5,949 nt of DNA. Origin: Rhodospirillaceae bacterium (GTDB taxonomy: Bacteria; Pseudomonadota; Alphaproteobacteria; UBA11136). The stretch covers positions 2,910-8,858 of the forward strand of contig NZAO01000026.1 in NCBI GenBank assembly GCA_002686135.1, written 5' to 3'. The first letter of the stretch is position 1. Each line of letters starts with the position of its first letter. Below, one piece after another: positions 1 to 5,949 of the stretch. The notes under the pieces are model-generated. The model did not search any database. It worked only from the letters and a program-made list of their open reading frames with translations, and had not been told where the DNA came from. The position numbers and the translations under genes were made by a program.

Positions 1-561
1 CTTATCCTCAGTCCCCGTGCTGTTCATCGGCTTTCGACCTATACGCCTCCCTGGCCTTTGCCCAAGATATTCCGGTTAACGTCTAACGGTGCCCTGATTG
101 AGGGACTGTTTTCTGGCGCCACCATCAACACACCGTCCATGCTGGTAGCGGAGGATGCCCTGGATGGTCTTGCTTGGGCGGAGTCTATCGGCGGCCTTCC
201 CACTCTTATGGCCCGCTCCCAGAACAATCTGGAGGCAATCACTAGCTGGGTAGAAAAAACGGATTGGGTCGATTTTCTTGTTGCTGATCCGAATATTCGT
301 TCCCGAACATCCGTTTGTTTGAAGATTAACGATTCCCATCTTGCAGCCATTAAAAAGGATCCGGCAGAGATTATCGACAGTATGGTGCGAAGTCTCGAAA
401 CGGAATGTGTCGCCTTTGATATCGGTGCCTACCGAGAGGCACCTCCGGGCTTGCGTTTGTGGGCTGGCGCTACGGTTGAACGTAGTGACCTTGAATTTTT
501 ATTCCCGTGGTTGGACTGGTCTTTTGAAACGGTTAGGCGGGTATTATCCGGGAAAGAATAA
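1..561 (+). CDS. serC: Phosphoserine aminotransferase, C-terminal part (5' end outside window)
   Basis: SerC is a PLP-dependent cytosolic enzyme that transfers an amino group from glutamate to 3-phosphohydroxypyruvate, giving 3-phosphoserine. The frame is open from base 1 to the TAA at 559-561, giving 186 visible residues, about half of the usual length of roughly 380-390. Seen features are an LSPRAV start, PPWPLPKIFRLT (16-27), TINTPSM (41-47), SIGGLPTLMAR and a C-terminal DIGAYREAPPGLRLWAGATV (140-159). These match the alphaproteobacterial/archaeal-type SerC branch, not the E. coli type. In that family the PLP-binding lysine lies about a dozen residues before LSPRAV, so it falls just outside the window. 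The NTPS segment corresponds to the phosphate-contacting loop. A TTG at 58 is not a real start, because clear family similarity continues upstream of it. serA follows after 9 nt, indicating a serCA operon. The gene is moderate in GC, lower than xerC and priA to the right. Confidence 0.95.
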   Translation, partial: LILSPRAVHRLSTYTPPWPLPKIFRLTSNGALIEGLFSGATINTPSMLVAEDALDGLAWAESIGGLPTLMARSQNNLEAITSWVEKTDWVDFLVADPNIRSRTSVCLKINDSHLAAIKKDPAEIIDSMVRSLETECVAFDIGAYREAPPGLRLWAGATVERSDLEFLFPWLDWSFETVRRVLSGKE

Positions 562-570
562 AGAATAATT

Positions 571-2148
571 ATGCCAAAAGTACTGATTGCTGACACTATG
601 AGCTCCCGCGCTGAGGATGTCTTTACCTCCCGAGGGATAGATGTTGACGTTCGCCCCGGGGTGAGCGCCCACGATCTTGGCGAGATGATTGGTGATTACG
701 ATGGGCTAGCTGTACGTTCTAGTACCAAAGTTACACCTGAGATCTTGGAGAAGGCCGGTCTCCTCAAGGTCATTGGTCGGGCTGGAATCGGCGTTGATAA
801 TATCAATATGACGGCGGCAACGGCTCACGGCATTGTCGTCATGAATACGCCTTTCGGCAACGCCATTACCACCGCTGAGCACACTTTGGCTATGATGATG
901 GCACTTGCCCGCCGGATTCCCCAAGCCAATGCCTCGACCCATGGCGGTGCCTGGGAAAAGTCGGCTTTTATGGGCGTGGAACTTATGGGTAAGACCCTAG
1001 GTATAATCGGCTGTGGCAATATCGGCTCTATCGTCGCCGATCGGGCTCACGGTCTGAAGATGAAGGTGATCACCTTCGACCCTTATCTTTCGTCTGAACG
1101 GGCTACTGATCTTTCCGTGGAAAAGGTCTCTTTGGAAGACCTTCTAAAGCAGTCTGATTTCATCAGCCTGCATGCGCCCCTTACCGACGATTCCAAGGGT
1201 ATGATTAATGCCAAAACAATCGCATTGATGAAAAAAGGGGTTCAGCTTGTAAATTGCGCTCGTGGGGATCTGATTGTCGAGGCCGACCTTAAGGCGGCTC
1301 TAGAAAGTGACCATATGGCAGGAGTGGCTCTCGATGTGTTTGCAGAGGAGCCGGCCCATGACAATCAGTTGTTCGGCATGTCCCAAGTGGTGGTAACGCC
1401 TCATCTTGGGGCGGCGACTACGGAGGCTCAGGAAAAAGTAGCAGTGCAGGTGGCCGAACAAATGGCAGACTATCTTCTGACCGGTGCAGTAATCAATGCC
1501 CTCAATATCCCTTCAGTCAGCGCTGAGGAGGTACAAAAACTCAAACCCTATATTAAGCTGGCTGATCAGCTGGGCAGTTTTGCGGGTCAGTTGACGGAAA
1601 CCGGACTTAAAGCCGTTACCCTGGAATATGAAGGGCGGGTTGGAGACCTCAACACAAAATCCCTCACAGCGGTCACTTTACAGGGCCTTCTGAGCCCTCT
1701 TCTAGAATCGGTGAATATGATCAATGCTCCGGTTATCGCCAAGGAGCGGGATATTGAGATTACCGAGATTACCCACGATAGGGCTGGGGCCTTCCAGACT
1801 CTGATTACACTTACTGTAACGACGGAATCCCAGACCCGCAGTGTTTCTGGCACTCTTTCCAACGACGATGAGCCACGCATTGTCCAAATCCGGGGTATCC
1901 CCATTGACGCCGAACTAGGCCCTCATATCCTGTATGTCATAAACCGCGACAAGCCTGGTTTTATCGGTTCCTTAGGAACAATCCTGGGGGATGCGGATAT
2001 TAATATCGCCACTTTCAATCTCGGGCGGGAGAGATCTGGCGGCGAGGCTGTCGCCCTTATCGAGGTGGATCAGCTAGTTCCCGAAAACGTTATGGCAGCA
2101 GTAAGGGCCTTACCCCATGTGGTACAGGTCAAGACCCTTTCATTCTGA
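571..2148 (+). CDS. serA: D-3-phosphoglycerate dehydrogenase, long ACT-domain form
   Basis: SerA is a cytosolic NAD-dependent enzyme that oxidises 3-phosphoglycerate to 3-phosphohydroxypyruvate, the committed step of serine synthesis. The 525 residues match the usual length of the long form found in Mycobacterium, Bacillus and alphaproteobacteria. Domains in order: the N-terminal half of the substrate domain (1-100) with RAGIGVDNIN; a Rossmann domain with GCGNIG at 147-152 and Asp170, the likely NAD-selecting acid; the catalytic trio Arg231 (NCARGD), a Glu in FAEEP (257-261) and His278 (PHLGAAT); an intervening ASB-type domain (about 320-450); and a C-terminal ACT domain (about 453-525, LYVINRDKPGFIG). 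The ACT domain suggests serine feedback inhibition, although this varies among long forms. The start is ATG 571, fitting the universal MPKVLIAD opening. The upstream Shine-Dalgarno is poor (AAGA at 561-564), so translation may be coupled to serC. No catalytic residue is missing. Confidence 0.97.
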   Translation: MPKVLIADTMSSRAEDVFTSRGIDVDVRPGVSAHDLGEMIGDYDGLAVRSSTKVTPEILEKAGLLKVIGRAGIGVDNINMTAATAHGIVVMNTPFGNAITTAEHTLAMMMALARRIPQANASTHGGAWEKSAFMGVELMGKTLGIIGCGNIGSIVADRAHGLKMKVITFDPYLSSERATDLSVEKVSLEDLLKQSDFISLHAPLTDDSKGMINAKTIALMKKGVQLVNCARGDLIVEADLKAALESDHMAGVALDVFAEEPAHDNQLFGMSQVVVTPHLGAATTEAQEKVAVQVAEQMADYLLTGAVINALNIPSVSAEEVQKLKPYIKLADQLGSFAGQLTETGLKAVTLEYEGRVGDLNTKSLTAVTLQGLLSPLLESVNMINAPVIAKERDIEITEITHDRAGAFQTLITLTVTTESQTRSVSGTLSNDDEPRIVQIRGIPIDAELGPHILYVINRDKPGFIGSLGTILGDADINIATFNLGRERSGGEAVALIEVDQLVPENVMAAVRALPHVVQVKTLSF

Positions 2149-2192
2149 CTGCGCCACCGCGCGCCAGGCCCCAGGTTCCTAATTTTCGGCTT

Positions 2193-3176
2193 TTAACCTT
2201 TGGCTCTGGGGTGGGTGGCGCGATAGACGCCGCGCAGGTGTTCGCTGTCCACGTCGGTATAACGCTGGGTGGTGCTCAGCGAGGCATGGCCGAGAAGTTC
2301 CTGGATGGCGCGCAGGTCGCCGCCCCCGGCCAGCAAATGGGTGGCGAAGCTGTGGCGCAGGGCGTGGGGGGGGGCCGTTTCCGGCAGGCCCAGCAATGGC
2401 CGCAGTTCACGCAGGCGTTTCTGCGCCACCGCCGCCCGCAGGCGCTTGCCGCGCACGCCCACAAACAGAGGATCATCGGGGCCGTGGGCAAAGGGACAGG
2501 TGACGAGATAGTCCTCCAGCGCCTTCTTCACCACACCGAGCACCGGCACCACCCGCTGTTTGCCGCCCTTGCCATCAATGGTCATTTGGTCGCTGTGCGG
2601 CATATGGTGGCGGTCGAGCCCCAGCGCTTCGCCGATGCGCAGGCCGCAACCGTAAATGAGAGTGAACAAAGCGAGGTCGCGTTTTTCCACCCAGGGCGGA
2701 CCTAGACCGTAGGCATCCCCCGTGGCCGCCACAAGGGCCATCGCTTCCTGGGGCTCCAGTGCCTTAGGCAAATGGTGGGGCAGTTTCGGCGTGCGCAGGG
2801 AATGGATGGCTGGGTTGTGGAGAATGTCCCGGTGTTCAAGGAAGCGGAAGAACCCCCGTACTACCGACAGGGCGCGGGCTATGGAGGATGCCTGCAGGCC
2901 AGCCATCGCCCGCCGCGCCAGCCAGGCCCGGAAGTCTGCCGCGCCCAGGCCAGAGAGCGCCGCAAGACTCACCGCGCCACCAAGATGGCCGCCGAGAAAT
3001 CCCAGAAACCCGTCTAAGTCCCGGGCATAGGCGGCTAGGGTGTGGGGCGAGGCCCGGCGCTCGCTTTCGAGCCAAGCCCGCCACGCCGAGACGGCGCCTT
3101 GCAGATCGGATGCAACGGGAGAATCGGGCTCGGAATCGGTTATTGCAGACGGCCGAGCCATGAACGCACACAGCAT
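2193..3176 (-). CDS. xerC: Tyrosine recombinase XerC (chromosome dimer resolution)
   Basis: XerC acts with XerD at the dif site near the terminus to resolve chromosome dimers before division, under FtsK control. The 327 residues carry an N-terminal SAM-like core-binding domain (about 25-115; SPHTLAAYARDL, ALSVVRGFFRFLEHRDI) and a C-terminal catalytic domain. All catalytic residues are present: Arg180 (GCGLRIGEA), Lys203 (GKGGKQR), His271 and Arg274 (HALRHSFATH), His297 (LLGHASL) and the nucleophile Tyr306 (TTQRYTDVD). Assignment to XerC and not XerD rests on the DUF484 gene directly upstream, a linkage also seen in E. coli (yigA-xerC), and on the overall feel of the sequence. The start is uncertain: ATG 3176 or ATG 3161 (MARPSAIT), and neither has a visible Shine-Dalgarno. 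Either choice overlaps the end of the DUF484 gene (37 or 22 nt), which suggests translational coupling. It converges on serA with a 44-nt gap. Confidence 0.94.
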   Translation of the reverse strand: MLCAFMARPSAITDSEPDSPVASDLQGAVSAWRAWLESERRASPHTLAAYARDLDGFLGFLGGHLGGAVSLAALSGLGAADFRAWLARRAMAGLQASSIARALSVVRGFFRFLEHRDILHNPAIHSLRTPKLPHHLPKALEPQEAMALVAATGDAYGLGPPWVEKRDLALFTLIYGCGLRIGEALGLDRHHMPHSDQMTIDGKGGKQRVVPVLGVVKKALEDYLVTCPFAHGPDDPLFVGVRGKRLRAAVAQKRLRELRPLLGLPETAPPHALRHSFATHLLAGGGDLRAIQELLGHASLSTTQRYTDVDSEHLRGVYRATHPRAKG

Positions 3177-3871
3177 TCGATGACGCGCGCCAGAAAAATG
3201 AGCAGTTCCCTGCCTTGACGGGCATGGAATTTACCTTCCTCGCGCGACCCCAGAGCCAGCAGCCCGGTAGAGTCCTTGCCCCCGAATTCGAGACGGATCA
3301 GGGCCTGGGAACGGACTAGGTATCCCATGCCTCCGTACACCAGGGGATCGGCCTTTGTCTCGCCGTCTAGGCGCACCTCGTGGCCGCCATCGAGCAGGCG
3401 GTTCACGGTGCCAGGCGGCAGCACCCGCACTCCGGCGGCAGATTCCGCCTCTGCGCTTTCCACGGCGAGAACCACAACATCTAGGCCTAAGATCACCACG
3501 AGGTCGGTGGTGACAAGATGCACCAGATGTTCAAGGCTGTGGGCGCAAAGAAAAGCCAACACGGCCTCGTGCACCCGTGACTGGCCGGCCATGTTGCCGC
3601 GGCTGGTGGTCAGAAGGTCGTCGTGATCGGCGCGCAGACGTTCGATAATGAAGGACTGCATGTCCACCACGTTACCGCCCTCGTGGCGGGATGATGGCGT
3701 GAAAGTGCGTAATAGGTCGGAATGGGTGGAAAAAAAATCGGGATGAGCGCGGAGATAGTCGGCCACCTGGGCTCCGGTTACGCTACCAGTCTCTGTTGTG
3801 ACGGGCGATGGGCCGGGAGCCTCATGGTTTCCGGTCTGGTTTCTGGTGGCCGTCTGTTTGCGCCTTACCAT
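3140..3871 (-). CDS. DUF484 family protein (GAF-like), upstream partner of xerC
   Basis: This is a 243-residue protein of the DUF484 family, whose biochemical role is not established. It has a GAF-like fold and is commonly encoded next to xerC in Proteobacteria (yigA in E. coli). Residues 1-32 are polar and low in complexity. The conserved N-terminal helical region then begins: VADYLRAHPDFFSTHSDLL (36-54), VVDMQSFIIERLR (68-80). A presumed GAF-like domain runs from about 93 to 235, with the family-typical QSRVHEAVLAFL, TTDLVVILGLDVV and a C-terminal LLALGSREEGKFHARQGRELLIFLARV. There is no signal peptide or membrane segment. Start ATG 3871 is preferred over an upstream ATG at 4033 because AGGAAGGA lies just before it, and because the longer form would run through the intergenic DNA into priA with residues unlike the family. 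The segment RLRADHDDLL looks one heptad shorter than in relatives I remember. Confidence 0.9.
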   Translation of the reverse strand: MVRRKQTATRNQTGNHEAPGPSPVTTETGSVTGAQVADYLRAHPDFFSTHSDLLRTFTPSSRHEGGNVVDMQSFIIERLRADHDDLLTTSRGNMAGQSRVHEAVLAFLCAHSLEHLVHLVTTDLVVILGLDVVVLAVESAEAESAAGVRVLPPGTVNRLLDGGHEVRLDGETKADPLVYGGMGYLVRSQALIRLEFGGKDSTGLLALGSREEGKFHARQGRELLIFLARVIECCVRSWLGRLQ

Positions 3872-3874
3872 CGA

Positions 3875-3882
3875 TCCTTCCT
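3875..3882 (-). promoter_or_regulatory. Shine-Dalgarno sequence of the DUF484 gene
   Basis: On the minus strand AGGAAGGA is followed by TCG and then the ATG at 3871. This is the clearest ribosome-binding site in the window, and it decides the DUF484 start against the in-frame ATG at 4033. xerC, whose own starts lack such a site, probably depends on ribosomes loaded here. Confidence 0.75.
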
Positions 3883-3913
3883 GATAGGTAGCTCTGTTTG
3901 TTCTGATCCTGGC

Positions 3914-3931
3914 GGGCCCACGGCATGGCCC
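3914..3931. repeat. Short inverted repeat in the DUF484/priA divergent region
   Basis: GGGCC (3914-3918) and GGCCC (3927-3931) form a perfect 5-bp inverted repeat around an 8-nt centre. A second overlapping pair, GGCGGG (3911-3916) and CCCGCC (3939-3944), brackets it. It lies just upstream of the candidate priA -35 element. It could be an operator or a small hairpin, but in GC-rich DNA arms this short also arise by chance. Confidence 0.25.
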
Positions 3932-3934
3932 CCT

Positions 3935-3962
3935 TTGACCCGCCGCGACTCTTGAATAGAGT
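3935..3962 (+). promoter_or_regulatory. Candidate sigma70-like promoter for priA
   Basis: TTGACC (3935-3940, five of six matches to TTGACA) is followed after 16 nt by TAGAGT (3957-3962, four of six matches to TATAAT). Transcription would begin about 7 nt after the -10 box, at 3969-3970, which is the priA ATG itself. The region is only 98 nt long and serves two divergent genes. I found no comparable pair for the minus-strand DUF484-xerC unit. The -10 match is weak, so this is a candidate only. Confidence 0.35.
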
Positions 3963-3969
3963 GTAGACC

Positions 3970-5949
3970 ATGCCGCTTCACCATTCCAGTTCATCCCGCC
4001 CCTCCGGCAAGACCGCGACGGAGCCACTGCCACGCCGGGTCCAGGTGCTGTTACCGCTACCGCTGGATCGCGCTTACGATTACCTGGACGCGCTGGATAC
4101 CCAGCTTGGCGAAGGCGATTTCGTGCGCGTACCCTTCGCCGGACGCGAACGCACCGGTTGTGTCTGGTCCTGTGACCCTGTCTGCAACGAAGTGGTAGAC
4201 GAGAAAAAGCTCAAGCATGTGATCGCCCGCCGCAACGCGCCCCCCCTACCCGCCCCTATGGCCCGTTTCATCAACTGGGCCGCCGCCTATACCTGTGCGC
4301 CGATAGGGTCGGTCCTGCGCATGGCCATGAGCGTGCCCCAGGCTCTCGATCCCCCGGCGGGAATGACGGGCTATGTGCGGGCCACAAAGACCGCGCCTGA
4401 AGGCCTGCGCATGACGGCTGCACGGACGCGGGTTCTCGATGCGGCAGACGGAGATATACCGCTGGAGGCGGCGGAACTGGCACGCCGCGCGGGGACTGGA
4501 ATCAGCGTGGTGCGGAGACTGGCCAAGGCCGGGGCCCTGACCCGGATGACTTGCGTGCCGTCATCGCCTTTCGCCGTCCCCGACGCCAACCGGGCGGGGC
4601 CGTCGCTGTCCGCCGACCAGGAAGAGGCGGCGGCATCGCTCCGCCGGAAGGTAGACACAGGCGGATTTTCCGTGACCCTGCTCGACGGCGTCACCGGGTC
4701 AGGCAAGACGGAGGTCTATTTCGAGGCCGTGGCGGCGGCCCTGAAAGGGGATAAGCAGATACTTGTTCTGGTGCCGGAGATTCCACTGGCCGGGCAGTGG
4801 CTGGAACGTTTCACGGAGCGTTTTAGCGTCGCCCCAGCGATCTGGCATTCGAACCTAGCGCAGGGGAAGCGGCGGGCGGCCTGGCGCGCGGTGGCTGACC
4901 ACGGCGCGCATGTGGTAGTGGGGGCGCGGTCCACTCTGTTCCTGCCCTTTCCCGATCTCGGCCTCATCATCGTCGACGAGGAACATGAAGCCGCCTATAA
5001 ACAGGAAGAAGGCGTTATCTATCACGCCCGCGATATGGCCGTGGTGCGGGGGCGCGAGGCGGCGTGCCCGGTGGTGCTGGCCTCGGCCACGCCGTCCCTG
5101 GAAACCACCGTCAACGTGGAGGAGGGGCGTTATAATCGAGTCCACCTTCCCGACCGCCACGGCGGCGCCGTCATGCCCCATGTTACGGCCATTGACATGC
5201 GCAGCGAAGGCCCGGAGACGGGGCAATGGCTGTCGCCGACTTTGCGCAAGGCCTTGGCGGCAACCTTCGCCGGCGGCGAACAGGCCATGTTGTTCCTCAA
5301 CCGCCGCGGCTATGCGCCGCTGACTCTGTGCCGCACATGCGGCCATCGCTTTTCCTGCCCCAACTGTACCGCCTGGCTGGTGACTCATCGCGCGCCGGAG
5401 GGCCTCGTCTGTCACCATTGCGGTTATCACCTGCCACCACCCGAGTCTTGCCCCAAATGCAGCACTGAGGACACCCTGGCCGCCTGCGGTCCCGGCGTGG
5501 AACGGCTAGCCGAGGAGGCCGGGGATCTGTTCCCAAACCGGCAGCTTGCCGTCATGGCCAGCGACATGCCCGGCGGCGCGCAGGCAGCAGCGGAGGTTCT
5601 GATTCGCGTGCGTAACTGTGAAATCGACCTTCTTATCGGCACCCAGATCATCGCCAAAGGCCATCATTTTCCCGGACTGACCCTGGTCGGCGTGGTGGAT
5701 GCAGACCTTGGCTTGGCCGGGGGCGACCTGCGTGCCGGCGAACGCACCTTCCAGCTTCTCCACCAAGTGGCGGGACGCGCCGGGCGGGAATCGCGGCCGG
5801 GAAAGGTCTATCTCCAGACCTATATGCCTGAGCACCCAGTCATGGGAGCGCTGGTTTCGGGAGACCGTGATGCTTTTTTCGAGGCCGAAGCGGAGCAGCG
5901 ACGGGCCTTCGCTCTGCCGCCCTTCGGGCGGCTGGCGGCGGTGATCATC
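3970..5949 (+). CDS. priA: Primosomal protein N' (replication restart helicase PriA), 3' end outside window
   Basis: PriA is a superfamily 2, 3'-to-5' DNA helicase that recognises abandoned forks and D-loops and starts reloading of the replicative helicase. 660 codons are open to the window edge. The family is about 730 residues, so roughly 70 C-terminal residues are missing. Seen: an N-terminal 3'-DNA-binding domain (about 23-125; VQVLLPLPLDRAYDYL), a winged-helix region (about 140-200), Walker A GVTGSGKTEVY (240-250, Lys246), the DEEH box (336-339), ASATPSLE (371-378), eight zinc-ligand cysteines (454, 457, 463, 466, 481, 484, 494, 497), GTQIIAKGHHFPGLTLVGVVDADLGL split around 557-582, and QVAGRAGR (599-606). 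All key motifs are intact. ATG 3970 is the first possible start, because an in-frame TAG lies at 3964-3966. No good Shine-Dalgarno precedes it. It is divergent from DUF484-xerC and much GC-richer than serCA. Confidence 0.96.
   Translation, partial: MPLHHSSSSRPSGKTATEPLPRRVQVLLPLPLDRAYDYLDALDTQLGEGDFVRVPFAGRERTGCVWSCDPVCNEVVDEKKLKHVIARRNAPPLPAPMARFINWAAAYTCAPIGSVLRMAMSVPQALDPPAGMTGYVRATKTAPEGLRMTAARTRVLDAADGDIPLEAAELARRAGTGISVVRRLAKAGALTRMTCVPSSPFAVPDANRAGPSLSADQEEAAASLRRKVDTGGFSVTLLDGVTGSGKTEVYFEAVAAALKGDKQILVLVPEIPLAGQWLERFTERFSVAPAIWHSNLAQGKRRAAWRAVADHGAHVVVGARSTLFLPFPDLGLIIVDEEHEAAYKQEEGVIYHARDMAVVRGREAACPVVLASATPSLETTVNVEEGRYNRVHLPDRHGGAVMPHVTAIDMRSEGPETGQWLSPTLRKALAATFAGGEQAMLFLNRRGYAPLTLCRTCGHRFSCPNCTAWLVTHRAPEGLVCHHCGYHLPPPESCPKCSTEDTLAACGPGVERLAEEAGDLFPNRQLAVMASDMPGGAQAAAEVLIRVRNCEIDLLIGTQIIAKGHHFPGLTLVGVVDADLGLAGGDLRAGERTFQLLHQVAGRAGRESRPGKVYLQTYMPEHPVMGALVSGDRDAFFEAEAEQRRAFALPPFGRLAAVII

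Noticed and set aside
39..350. Minus-strand open frame of 103 codons over serC
   Set aside because: It is antisense to clearly conserved SerC sequence, and its translation has no recognisable features.
2149..2192. Possible bidirectional terminator between serA and xerC
   Set aside because: The only stems I can draw are GCGC/GCGC around a 4-nt loop and AGGTT/AACCT with a 17-nt loop. Neither is followed by a clean T-tract in the right place. A Rho-dependent or overlapping end is equally possible.
2211..2705. 164-codon open frame on the plus strand inside xerC
   Set aside because: It lies wholly antisense to a gene with every catalytic residue intact. The translation is a repetitive mix of Ala, Gly, Gln and Arg with no family resemblance, as expected for antisense frames in GC-rich DNA.
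2193..3176. xerC read as an integrase marking a mobile element
   Set aside because: The protein looks like a chromosomal Xer recombinase, is paired with DUF484, and has no tRNA, att-like repeats, excisionase or cargo genes around it. The composition change beside it is better treated separately.
3872..4033. N-terminal extension of the DUF484 protein to an ATG at 4033
   Set aside because: The added 54 residues would overlap the start of priA and the whole intergenic region and do not resemble the family. A strong Shine-Dalgarno precedes the inner ATG at 3871.
4855..5430. 191-codon open frame on the minus strand inside priA
   Set aside because: It is opposite the helicase and zinc-binding region of priA and shows no recognisable domain. 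GC-rich coding DNA commonly leaves long antisense frames.
1..5949. An undescribed defence or other novel system
   Set aside because: All coding space is explained by five well-known families (SerC, SerA, XerC, DUF484, PriA). The longest gap is 98 nt, and I saw no CRISPR-like repeats, toxin-antitoxin pair, retron-like RNA or phage gene.

Overview
The window looks like ordinary chromosomal housekeeping DNA from an alphaproteobacterium, probably near the Rhodospirillales. Three things point there: the SerC protein belongs to the alphaproteobacterial branch of phosphoserine aminotransferases, the SerA is the long ACT-domain form, and a DUF484 gene sits directly against xerC, with priA divergent from the pair. 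The placement rests on remembered family features, not on a search.

Left part (1-2148, plus strand): the 3' half of serC, then serA after only 9 nt. These encode two of the three steps from 3-phosphoglycerate to serine. SerA oxidises 3-phosphoglycerate and SerC transaminates the product. The phosphatase SerB is not in the window. This part has moderate GC content (about 37-53% in the rows I counted).

Middle part (2149-3871, minus strand): serA meets xerC tail to tail across 44 nt with no convincing terminator. xerC encodes the tyrosine recombinase that resolves chromosome dimers. It is the downstream member of a two-gene unit, DUF484-xerC, whose reading frames overlap. The DUF484 gene has a good Shine-Dalgarno sequence that fixes its start at 3871.

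Right part (3872-5949): a 98-nt divergent intergenic region, then priA on the plus strand. priA encodes the primosomal replication-restart helicase and runs off the right edge with 660 codons visible. A candidate sigma70-like promoter lies so close to the priA ATG that the message may have little or no leader. priA, xerC and DUF484 form a GC-richer block, with xerC and priA rows at 75-82% and DUF484 at 53-60%. PriA restarts stalled forks by a process tied to recombination, and XerC resolves the dimers that recombination can create, so the neighbourhood makes functional sense.

I found no RNA genes, CRISPR arrays, insertion sequences, phage genes or undescribed system. No stretch over 300 nt lacks a gene. 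The points worth a second look are modest: the composition change at the serA/xerC junction, the possibly leaderless priA, a DUF484 protein that seems short by about one heptad, and weak ribosome-binding sites at several starts.
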